Positions 34,845 through 42,809 of a stretch of DNA of 64,000 nt are shown piece by piece (position 1 is the stretch's first letter; every line of letters begins with the position of its first letter). The notes below the pieces were generated by a model. That model was not told where the DNA came from and searched no databases. It saw only the letters and a list, made by a program, of their open reading frames with translations. Position numbers and translations under genes: made by a program. Source of the stretch: Onchidella celtica (Eukaryota; Mollusca; Gastropoda; Systellommatophora; Onchidiidae); assembly GCA_963931925.1 (NCBI GenBank), contig OZ007569.1:42182021-42246020 (forward strand), given 5' to 3'.

Positions 34845-37800
34845 TCACTTTGACTGACAGCTTCTCTCGTGGCTTATTCTACCAATGTTTGACCCGAGAG
34901 TGCGATGGCAGTGATTGCAGGTCAGTCTTTTGGGTTCACTTTGGCGAGTGTTTTCATTCCGCCTCTGTCGTTTTGTCAGGTATGTTTCTTTTGCCTTGAA
35001 GTCTATTGCGAGCGTGCCACTGCGCAATTTTTGTCTCCATCTGCTTCGATCACTTGCAAGGTTCTCCCATTCATTGGGGTCGATGTTGAATGCTTTCATC
35101 GTGACCTTGCAAGTGTCTTTGAATCGCAGATGTGGCCTACCTCTGGGTCGGTTGCCAGTAGCAAGTTCCCCGTAGAGAATTTGTCTGGGGATGCGATCAT
35201 TTTCCATACGGTGGAGATGTCCAAGCCACCGCAGTCTTTTTTTGCCTAGGAGAGCCTGAGTTGATGGAATGTTGGCTCGGCTCAGAACTTCGATATTTGA
35301 GATCCTGTCTTGCCACTTGATCTTGAGAATTTTGCGTAGGCAGCGCAGGTGGAAGGAGTTGAGGGATCTTTCATGTTTGGAGTAGGTGGTCCATGTCTCT
35401 GAGCCATACAGCAGGGTGCTTAGGACGCAAGTTTGGTACACGAGTACCTTTGTTTTGATGGTCAGCTTGCTATTGTTCCACACCCTTTTTGAGAGTTTGC
35501 CAAAAGCTGTGGCCGCCTTTCCTATTCTGGCATTTATTTCAGTTGTTATGTCTGTGCTACCACTGATGGTTGAGCCTAGGTAGCAGAATTTTCCCACTTG
35601 CTCCAGAGGAGAGCCATTCAGCATGATTGGGTTGGAGTTTCTCAAGCCTTGTGTCAAAACTACAGTTTTTGAGACACTGATCTTTAGCATGAATTTGTCA
35701 CAGGCTTTGGCAAGGCTATTGATGAGAGCCTGGAGCGTGGTTTCATCGTGGGCCACGATTGCAGCATCATCTGCGAAGAGGAGCTCTTGTAACATAATAT
35801 GCTCTGTACGAGATTTTGCTTTTAGTCTGGCAACATTAAAAATGGAGCCGTCCACTCTGGTGTTAATAAGTACTCCACCTGAACATTGACCAAAGGCATT
35901 CTTGAGTAGGGCTGCAAAATATATACCAAATAAGGTAGGAGCAAGAACACATCCCTGCTTCACACCGCTGTTTACAGCAAATGAATTGGATGTGCAGCCC
36001 TCAAAGTTGACACATGCCCTCATGTCAGTGTGGAAGGATGCAATAAGTTTTAGCAATGTTGGTGGACAGCCTATGGATTTAAGGACTGCATACAGGCCAG
36101 ATCGGCTTACGGTGTCGAAAGCCTTTGTTAGGTCCACAAAGCATGTTATAAGCGGCCTGTTTTGTTCTTTACATTTTTCTTGGATTTGCCGAAGTGCAAA
36201 TATCATGTCAATAGTTGATCGTTTGCTTCGAAAGCCACATTGTGTTTCTGGTAAGACTTTTTCCGCCAGTTGTTGAAGGCGGCAGAGGATGACGCGAGCA
36301 AAAGCCTTTCCAGTAATGCTGAGGAGGGATATGCCTCGATAGTTGTTGCAGTCGCCTTTGTCTCCTTTGTTCTTGTAAAGTGTGACAATTTTGGCGTCTC
36401 TCATATCATGTGGTATCACGCCTTCTTTCCAACACTGCAGTAACAGATTATACAGGTGTGGTAATAGTGGGCCTTTTAGGTCTTTTAATACCTCTGCAGG
36501 AATGTTGTCACTTCCTGTGGCTTTTCCAGCAGACAGGTGGTCGATTGCATTGGAAAGCTCGACTAAGGAAGGTTCAGCGTCAAGTTCGGCCATTATTGGC
36601 AGTTTTTGGAGGTGTTCCTCAAAATCTGGTGGAATATTTTTCTCAGTTGAATACAACAGAGAGTAATGCTCTACCCACCTATTCAGTTGTTCATTTTTAT
36701 CTGTGATGGGTTCACCATTTACAGACTTAAGTGGGGCGCTTTTGGTGATGATTGGCCCAAGGGCTACTTTCATCTGACTAAAGGCGGTTTTCATATCTCC
36801 CTTTTCATTTGCCTCTTGTATGCTGTTACACAAGTCTGTCCAGTATTTGTTGGCGCAACGTCTTACCTCCAGCTGAAGTTTAGCTTTTGTATTTTTCAAA
36901 CAAGTTTTTGTACTCTGATTGCAATTTTTGTTATACTCATTGAAAGCAGATTTCTTTTGCTCAATGAGAGGTAGGAGAATTTCGCTGTTCTGGGCTACCC
37001 AGTCGTTGTTTGAAACTTTATGCTGTCCAAAAGACTTGATGGCACAGTCATGAATTTTTGAACTGAGAGTGTTCCATGTTTCATCTACCGAGTCACATTG
37101 GGTGACATTATCCATGCTTTCAGCAAATAACTTTTCAAATGACTTTCTATTTGATTCATCTCTGATTGCTGTTACATTGATCTTAGGGATTGAAGGGGCT
37201 TTTGATCTGTATATTTTCTTGGCCGAAATTTTGATTTTGCTGACTACCAGTGCATGGTCGGTGTCACAGTCAGCACTGTGGAGGGAACGAGTTATTTTTA
37301 TACAGCCCAAACTCTTCCTCCTTGAGAGAATAAGATCTAATTGATGCCAATGGCCAGACCTGGGATGGCGCCATGATGTTCTTTGGCATCTCTTAAGGTC
37401 AAAGTACGTGTTTGTAACACATAATGAGTTTACGGAGCATAGCTCCAGAAGGCGCTGCCCGTTTTCGTTGATGTTGCCAATGCCGAAGTGCCCAATGCAC
37501 TTTGGCCATGCGGAGTGATCTGCTCCCACTCGAGCGTTAAAGTCACCCAGAATTAGCAGGCCTTCGGTGAGAGGGATGTTGTGGAGAGTCCTCTGCAATG
37601 CCTCGTAGAAAATGTCTTTGGTTTCGTCGGAGGAGGTAAGTGTTGGGGCATAGACACAGATAATGTTGGTAAAACCAGACCGGGTGTTCAGTCTGAGTGT
37701 CATGATGCGTTCTGACACTCCAATTGGAGTTGCGATCGAATTGATAAGGGAGTTTTTTACGGCGAAGCCCACGCCGTGGATTCTCGGCTGTTCGCTGCTA

Positions 37801-37976
37801 AGGCCCTGCCAGAAGAAGGTGTAGTTTTCTTCTTTGACTGACCCGGAGTCGGGAAGTCGAGTTTCTTGAAGGGCAGCGATGTCGATGTTTAGTAGCTGAA
37901 GTTCTCGATCAATAATTTGGGATTTCCTGATGGAGTCAATATTAGTGAGATCTTGCTGTTGCAAGCCTGGGCGCAT
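34845..37976 (-). CDS. LINE endonuclease/reverse transcriptase (RTE-like)
   Basis: This single ORF of 1043 codons provides target nicking and reverse transcription. The apurinic-type endonuclease shows LQETR (residues 36-40), LGDFN (143-147) and the TDH catalytic pair (239-241). The RT shows NNYRGISLL (544-552), LTKAFDTV (616-623), GVKQGCVLAP (671-680) and FADD (734-737). A C-terminal CNHC...HERSC zinc knuckle lies at about 1022-1040. There is no internal stop. The first endonuclease motif, LGTWNVRT, is encoded upstream of the first ATG (37976) in the same open frame, which runs back to a TAG at 38061-38063 without another ATG. The true start may therefore be non-ATG, lost by mutation, or supplied by an upstream overlapping frame. 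Confidence 0.9.
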   Translation of the reverse strand: MRPGLQQQDLTNIDSIRKSQIIDRELQLLNIDIAALQETRLPDSGSVKEENYTFFWQGLSSEQPRIHGVGFAVKNSLINSIATPIGVSERIMTLRLNTRSGFTNIICVYAPTLTSSDETKDIFYEALQRTLHNIPLTEGLLILGDFNARVGADHSAWPKCIGHFGIGNINENGQRLLELCSVNSLCVTNTYFDLKRCQRTSWRHPRSGHWHQLDLILSRRKSLGCIKITRSLHSADCDTDHALVVSKIKISAKKIYRSKAPSIPKINVTAIRDESNRKSFEKLFAESMDNVTQCDSVDETWNTLSSKIHDCAIKSFGQHKVSNNDWVAQNSEILLPLIEQKKSAFNEYNKNCNQSTKTCLKNTKAKLQLEVRRCANKYWTDLCNSIQEANEKGDMKTAFSQMKVALGPIITKSAPLKSVNGEPITDKNEQLNRWVEHYSLLYSTEKNIPPDFEEHLQKLPIMAELDAEPSLVELSNAIDHLSAGKATGSDNIPAEVLKDLKGPLLPHLYNLLLQCWKEGVIPHDMRDAKIVTLYKNKGDKGDCNNYRGISLLSITGKAFARVILCRLQQLAEKVLPETQCGFRSKRSTIDMIFALRQIQEKCKEQNRPLITCFVDLTKAFDTVSRSGLYAVLKSIGCPPTLLKLIASFHTDMRACVNFEGCTSNSFAVNSGVKQGCVLAPTLFGIYFAALLKNAFGQCSGGVLINTRVDGSIFNVARLKAKSRTEHIMLQELLFADDAAIVAHDETTLQALINSLAKACDKFMLKISVSKTVVLTQGLRNSNPIMLNGSPLEQVGKFCYLGSTISGSTDITTEINARIGKAATAFGKLSKRVWNNSKLTIKTKVLVYQTCVLSTLLYGSETWTTYSKHERSLNSFHLRCLRKILKIKWQDRISNIEVLSRANIPSTQALLGKKRLRWLGHLHRMENDRIPRQILYGELATGNRPRGRPHLRFKDTCKVTMKAFNIDPNEWENLASDRSRWRQKLRSGTLAIDFKAKETYLTKRQRRNENTRQSEPKRLTCNHCHRTLGSNIGRISHERSCQSK

Positions 37977-38749
37977 TGTTCTGACGTTCCAGGTACCAAG
38001 TTTTAGTATTTTTCTGTTTTTGCCAGGTGCACACTTTACGTCAGCTTTTTGACTTTTGGTCTAGCTCCAACCACCTTATGAAGCAGGCTGACGTGGCGGA
38101 ACAACACCCAACTGCCTGGGGGCTGCCCAGGTTACGGCGGGCGGTAGTTGATCAATGCAGCTGAAAAGCCGCTCCCACCGACAGAGGGGACCCCTGGCGC
38201 TCATCCGTACGCCAAATGGATTGAGCTTATCACCGGTAACTGCCACCCCCCGTGTTGTGCCCATCCGTAACGGATGGCTGGAGTGTCCTCTCCAAATCGG
38301 AAATGGGTGGGCTTATAGAGGAGAGACAGACGCTTGCCAAGCCCGAGCAAACGCCTCCTCGTTTTGCTGCCTTGCCTGGGCTATTTTTAAGAGATGGTGC
38401 TTTGCCCAGAGGCACCACCCCTCTCTCTGCCATTCTAGTTAAACCCAAGGGAGAGACCAGGTCAATACATTTGGAACTAGTCCGGCTGCAGGAGATGCTG
38501 GAAGCCAGTTTGATGCAGTTCTCCCTGACAACCACCTTCGGGTCTCCACTCCTGATTTTCTGTCTGGGTTTACTCCCATAGCCTTTGCTATCATAGCAAC
38601 ACACAAGGCAGTGTGGTATTTGTATTCAGGTTTACCTTCCCCTAGTCTTCCTCTCTCCCGAGATGACCCACAAGACAGTGGGGGTGACAGTAGCAGGCTG
38701 TATTGTGTACTGTCATACAATAGCAGAAAACTCTGGCCTGACATTAGAT
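37977..38749 (-). other. 5' region of the RTE-like LINE
   Basis: GC-rich 5' part of the element. It has several overlapping short open frames (for example 38076-38264 and 38230-38604 on the minus strand), none with a recognised domain. It probably holds the internal promoter and leader. Any of the small frames could encode an N-terminal extension, but nothing in the sequence proves it. Confidence 0.5.
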
Positions 38750-38761
38750 CTGAATTTTATA
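38750..38761. repeat. Target-site duplication of RTE-like LINE, right copy
   Basis: CTGAATTTTATA, identical to 34777-34788. Beyond it the 3' UTR of the interrupted L2-like LINE resumes. Confidence 0.8.
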
Positions 38762-39097
38762 GCTTGCTATATATATTATATATATATAGATGTATAAAAC
38801 TAGTTTGTCTGTGTGTGTGTAAGTTTATTTGAATGTGCTTTTATGATTTTTTACTGTGTACAGCGCCTAGAGCTTTTAATGTTTTAGTCCTGGCGCTATA
38901 TAAATGTATATATTATTATTATTATTATTATATATAAATTTGCGGAAATAATGTGAATTAAACGGATGCAACCCCTCCCACCCAACTTGTTATTTTCAGA
39001 AGCCTGTTATCTCATTCTAGCTTGTATCCTACTCTGTCATTATTTTTTATTGTATACTATATAGTCTAGAATACATTATTATTCTATACATCTTGAT

Positions 39098-39529
39098 TTG
39101 TTGCTTCTGTTGTTTGATGTTCTTGTTGTTTACATCTTGATCTGTTGTTGTTCTTGTAGTTGTTTTTTGTTGTTAAACGTCATTGTTGGCGGCAGTGCTG
39201 GGGTTGTGGTTGGAAGGGGGAGGGGAAGGGGAAGAAGACATGCCGAAGCGAGGAGGCTGGGGAGAGCGAGACAGTCGGATGGCTCTGTGCACTATGATGA
39301 CAGTTCAGGAGAGGAGTTCATGGAACAGCTAAGAGAGGAACTTCAAGAAGAGATTGATGAGAATGTGTGTGCGGAGTGTGGGAGCGATAGAGATTTGGAT
39401 GGCTGGATAGGGTGTGAGTGTAACAGATGGTATCACAGGGGTTGTTCAGGTAGTGAGAAAGATACAATTCAAGCAATGAGTGAGGAGGAGATCAGCGAGT
39501 ATAAGTTTGTGTGTGATGTTTGTCGTTGA
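39098..39529 (+). CDS. PHD-finger protein, terminal exon inside the inner transposon
   Basis: The C-terminal half is a PHD-type zinc finger: CAECG at about residues 91-95, then WIGCECNRWYHRGC and a final CDVC, stop at 39527-39529. It is preceded by an acidic helix-prone stretch (SSGEEFMEQLREEL) and a Gly/Arg run. PHD fingers bind histone tails or other peptides, and C-terminal ones occur in several animal transposase families. The hydrophobic first 30 codons look like intron; a likely acceptor is GGCGGCAG ending at 39195. A poly(A) signal AATAAA lies at about 39695. The upstream exons that would carry a transposase are not recognisable and may have been lost or displaced when the LINE inserted. 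Confidence 0.6.
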   Translation: MLLLLFDVLVVYILICCCSCSCFLLLNVIVGGSAGVVVGRGRGRGRRHAEARRLGRARQSDGSVHYDDSSGEEFMEQLREELQEEIDENVCAECGSDRDLDGWIGCECNRWYHRGCSGSEKDTIQAMSEEEISEYKFVCDVCR

Positions 39530-39689
39530 GTCATTTATTTTCATTCATTGTCCTTTTATTTTCCTCATAAGTCATATAGCCTATACAATTATTTTTAAAT
39601 TAAAATTTGGATTTCCACTACTTGATACTTGAAAAAAAACGTTCTTGTTCCATTTTATTTTATTTTAAATGTCTGTTTCCTTGTTGCGG

Positions 39690-39702
39690 TGCTAATAAAA
39701 TA
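39690..39702 (+). promoter_or_regulatory. Polyadenylation signal
   Basis: GCTAATAAAATAG about 165 bp after the PHD ORF stop, the first AATAAA with suitable T/GT-rich sequence downstream (TTTTTGTTGACTGTTTGTT). Confidence 0.5.
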
Positions 39703-39879
39703 GTAATTTTTGTTGACTGTTTGTTACCATCCCTAACATAACCTAAACTGTGTTTGCAATGATGTAAAATCCCAGCTCAGCTCAGATGAATCCACTCTCT
39801 TAAACTATACAATGGTTTCCATCAACACATAACTCTTAATTAAAAGCATTGCCTTGATTTTAACACCTCTAAATCTGGT

Positions 39880-40136
39880 GGTCGGTAAGGTAAACTGAAG
39901 TGGTCGGTAAGGAAAACCTTGTCAAGAGGTGGTCGGTAAGGAAAAATGTACCACGGAAACATATCTATACAGAGCCGGGATAAGATCAATGGGGTGGGAA
40001 AATTGAGTGTGCACCCCTTACCGACCATATCAGCTTGGCATTTTGCGACATCGATTTGCGACATTAATCCACAATACAGCAGCTTAGCCCGCAATTCCCG
40101 GGTAAAGGCTATATAAGGCTAAGGTGGTCGGTAAGG
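39880..40136. repeat. Right subterminal 11-mer cluster of inner element
   Basis: GGTCGGTAAGG at 39880-39890, 39902-39912, 39931-39941 and 40126-40136, with its complement at 40016-40026. Three of the copies are spaced 22 and 29 bp apart. Confidence 0.88.
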
Positions 40137-40141
40137 GGTCG

Positions 40142-40225
40142 AGTGACTCTAGATCTAGATCTATATTTCAAGGCATTTTGCAACTTGATAAAAGAATAAG
40201 TCTAGATCTAGATCTAGATCTAGTA
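40142..40225. repeat. TAGATC palindromic short tandem repeats
   Basis: Two arrays of the 6-bp unit TAGATC (40148-40163 and about 40199-40222) flank the right end of the inner element. The unit is self-complementary, so each array can fold back. Confidence 0.85.
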
Positions 40226-41774
40226 AATTCAGCATGAGGACAAGAAAAAGTGGGAAGTCAGGGAATTGGAAAAGAAGAGGATGGGAAGGTTGATTATCAG
40301 ATCTATTTTGATATTGATCACACAGAGAGCATGCACTGATGGCTCATACATGCAGGTGACTGCACGACCAGCAACTTGTGACTGCACTACCAGCAGGTGA
40401 CCGCACAGACATGCAATTGATGCTTACACATGAAAAGTGTTCTGACCAGCACAGATTAACTGAGAAAGAATTTTAATCTAAGTGTTCACTGACAAGCCTG
40501 AGGTTTAGTGGTTAAATTGAGCCAGTCAGAAGCTCGCTAGACTTTGTTTACTTCTGGCCATTTACCATTTCCTGGCTCGTGACCGCACCTAGTGCATTGA
40601 CCATACATCTAAAATTTCTTTCTTAGCTTTTTGACTGCCATAACTATACCCCACATAGATCTAGAATATCTAGATCTAGCCATTCTAGGCATAAATCTTC
40701 AAAGAAACGAATATATATAAATGATGTTTACATGTCATTCCATAGCCTGCACAGAAAATGACACGAGAGTGGGGTGTCCAGGCAACATTGCCCGTGGTTA
40801 AATGACAGACGACCATATCAGTTTTAAGACACACGGAATGACAAGTTAATTGCATTTTACGGTTTGTATGGGCAACGGTGGGTAAAATGGAGTCATTCAT
40901 TATGTAATAAGGTTATCAGCTGATTGCTAGACTGACTGGATGTCATAGGTAAACAAAAATTTATCTTCAAAGGTCGTCGCAGTGCACGGCCGAATCTTGC
41001 CCAAAGTACAAAAAATTACGATCCAGTTCTAGGTTCTTGTTGTAATGCAACACTTTATATAACGGAAATTCTTACCTTTGGCTTTGAAGCTTGCTGCTTG
41101 AGAGTAGCAAGCCATCGAAAATGGCTAAGTTGCCGGAGTTTGGAGGAAGCAAGCATGGCGGCCTTCAGTAAGGAAGGTCACCAGTTCAGGCATGCGCAAT
41201 GTTAAGTTCCGTATTGATTGATCTTCTACTATCTCTGTCCCAATTTTTATGGTCTACTCAGTCCCCATAAACGCGAACCTTGCCGAAACAGATAGATGAC
41301 CTACGGCTTGTGTTGTTTTTAAAGAAAAGAACGACGAAAAACGAGGAAACATCCATTTTTCATCATCTGGTCAGACAGAATGGCATTGAAAAGCTTAATT
41401 CTACCTCAAGTGGATCAATATTTTTGCATGGCATGTCGCTGCGGTCAATAAGAGTGTTAATTGAACTAAGCTTACAATGGCTGATTCAATCAGTCGTGTG
41501 CCTGTCGATACGAATTCCAAATCAGAACCTGCTACTGTCAGTTTATTACTACCAAATAAAACATTCTTTACTTTATTTCTGTCCTTCATCTTGGGAATAA
41601 TAAAATAATTTGCATCATAATGTATTGTACCTGGATATGTACCGAGTCTAGGGCAGCTGATTGCCCAGAACTGGTGTTAAGTTAGTGAAATTTAATTAAA
41701 TGTGCTTCAGAGTTAGTACCAGTGAAGCTTGCTACCGGTACCTTAATTTTGTCAGTGCTACACATGTATAAATA

Positions 41775-41863
41775 TGTCATGTAAAATAAATGTTTATTCT
41801 GCTCTGCGCTTTGAAAATTGTTCTAGATGAATAAAAGCCCGAGTTATTAGGCAAGGGGGCGAA
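41775..41863 (+). repeat. Dispersed repeat, copy 1
   Basis: Begins TGTCATGTAAAA and ends AAAGCCCGAGTTATTAGGC. It is about 75-80 percent alike to 42736-42809, judged by eye. Family unknown. Confidence 0.6.
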
Positions 41864-42735
41864 AAAGATGAAAAGGAGGTGATAGGGGGTGAGGTAGGGC
41901 GAAAACGTGAATGGAGGAAAGATTTCGGGGCAAATACAGGGCAACCTCTGACTTGTTCAACAACGTGAGTAGATGTGTTTTTTTTTTTAATACAGAGGCC
42001 TATTGTTTTTTTTACTAAAGAATCTTTTCTGCTTTATAATGAATAGTAAGCACAGCTATTGTCATCGACAAGGCTCTGAAAAACTTAACGAGTGTGTAGT
42101 CTGTCTTCTTGTGACATGTATCCGTTGGGTTTGAGTAGGGATTTGGTTTAAAGCAACTGTTACTGTCTAACCTTCCAGTAATATAATTCCATACATGATT
42201 TTTGCTGAATGTTTTTTTTTTTTAAATCTTTGCAATTTTTTTTTTTTATTAGGCCACATTTCGATTTCTTTTTGATAAATCTTCTCCAGGGTGCTGTTGC
42301 CTAAGACTCATAGAAAGATTAGAATTCTAAATGGTTCATATTTTAAAATTTTTATTGTTTATCCTCTGCCGGCAACTACAACTGACTAAATCTAAACTAA
42401 GTATGCATCTTCCCTTCAAATCATAACTAGCACTCACAAATTCACTCACATATTGCTCAATGTGCGCACCGGCGAAACTCTCACCGCTTTGCATGTTTTT
42501 TAAACTTCCCTCCAGTATATGGGATGAAACAGAGTGGGGCGGTTGTAGTCCATAGATAGGCTGACTTTTTAATTGCTTCAAACACATCGCAGTATACTCT
42601 TACAAACACTTGGTTATGTTATAATCAGGTCACTGTAGATTGGCATTTTCCCTGCCATTAAAATTTCCAGATAGGCCTACCATTCTCATTTTGTTCACAT
42701 TGTGTAGTTCCGTTCGATAGGCTATCTCGCAATCG

Positions 42736-42809
42736 TGTCATGTAAAAATGTTTATACTGCACAGCTTTGAGGACAGTTCTAAATCCACGAAAGCCCGAGT
42801 TATTAGGCC
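42736..42809 (+). repeat. Dispersed repeat, copy 2
   Basis: Same order of blocks as 41775-41863 (TGTCATGTAAAA, ATGTTTAT, CTTTGA, ACAGTTCT or TTGTTCT, AAAGCCCGAGTTATTAGGC). The copies are 960 bp apart in direct orientation and could be ends of one unrecognised element. Confidence 0.6.

Larger units (their letters stand above)
34789..38749 (-). mobile_element. RTE-like LINE, near full length
   Basis: A 3961-bp insertion on the minus strand, flanked by a 12-bp duplication and lying in the 3' UTR of the L2-like LINE. It contains a roughly 770-bp 5' region, a 1043-codon ORF with endonuclease and reverse transcriptase, and a short 3' UTR ending in a TA-rich run. The clade is called RTE-like from the overall layout (single long ORF, short 3' UTR, TA-rich tail), but phylogenetic placement was not possible. 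Confidence 0.82.
32780..38935 (+). mobile_element. 5'-truncated L2-like LINE, split by an RTE-like LINE
   Basis: Coding similarity starts near 32780 (peptide TVTDRTPSPWFTLET in one frame), shifts frame near 32875, then stays open from 32882 to the stop at 34778-34780. The 3' UTR is interrupted after 34788 and resumes at 38762. It ends with CAGCGCC...GGCGCTATATAAATG and an ATT-rich tail (38907-38930), the same tail type as the fragment at 25.2 kb. The endonuclease half is missing. It is inserted in the inner transposon. Confidence 0.8.
32311..40155. mobile_element. Inner DNA transposon with GGTCGGTAAGG repeats
   Basis: Inverted ends of about 33 bp at 32311-32343 and 40125-40157 agree at all but three or four positions: TAGATCTAGAGTCACTC, then a variable block, then CCTTACCGACCA. 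Eight exact copies of the 11-mer GGTCGGTAAGG or its complement lie near the ends: 32332, 32712 and 32747 on the left; 39880, 39902, 39931, 40016 and 40126 on the right. The exact boundary and target duplication are blurred by TAGATCTA repeats at both ends. Without the LINEs inside it the element is about 1.7 kb. It carries a PHD-finger ORF and possibly once a full transposase gene. Confidence 0.75.
31738..40603. mobile_element. Outer DNA transposon of a nested complex
   Basis: A 22-bp perfect inverted repeat lies at 31740-31761 (GTCAATGCACTAGGTGCGGT plus CA) and 40580-40601. Extending two bases outward gives TA dinucleotides on both sides (31736-31737 and 40604-40605), which fits a TA target. 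Copies and variants of GGTGCGGTCA recur inside both ends: 31752 and 31769 on the left, with related TGACTGCAC and TGACCGCAC motifs at 32099-32160 and 40355-40420. The element's own sequence is only about 1 kb (31738-32310 and 40150-40603) and shows no coding. It is probably a non-autonomous element that received the inner element later. Confidence 0.75.

Noticed and set aside
34905..37344. Plus-strand frames opposite the RTE-like LINE
   Set aside because: Antisense shadows of the 1043-codon reverse transcriptase ORF.
38155..38744. Small frames in the 5' part of the RTE-like LINE
   Set aside because: Overlapping on both strands without a recognised domain; treated as element leader, not as separate genes.
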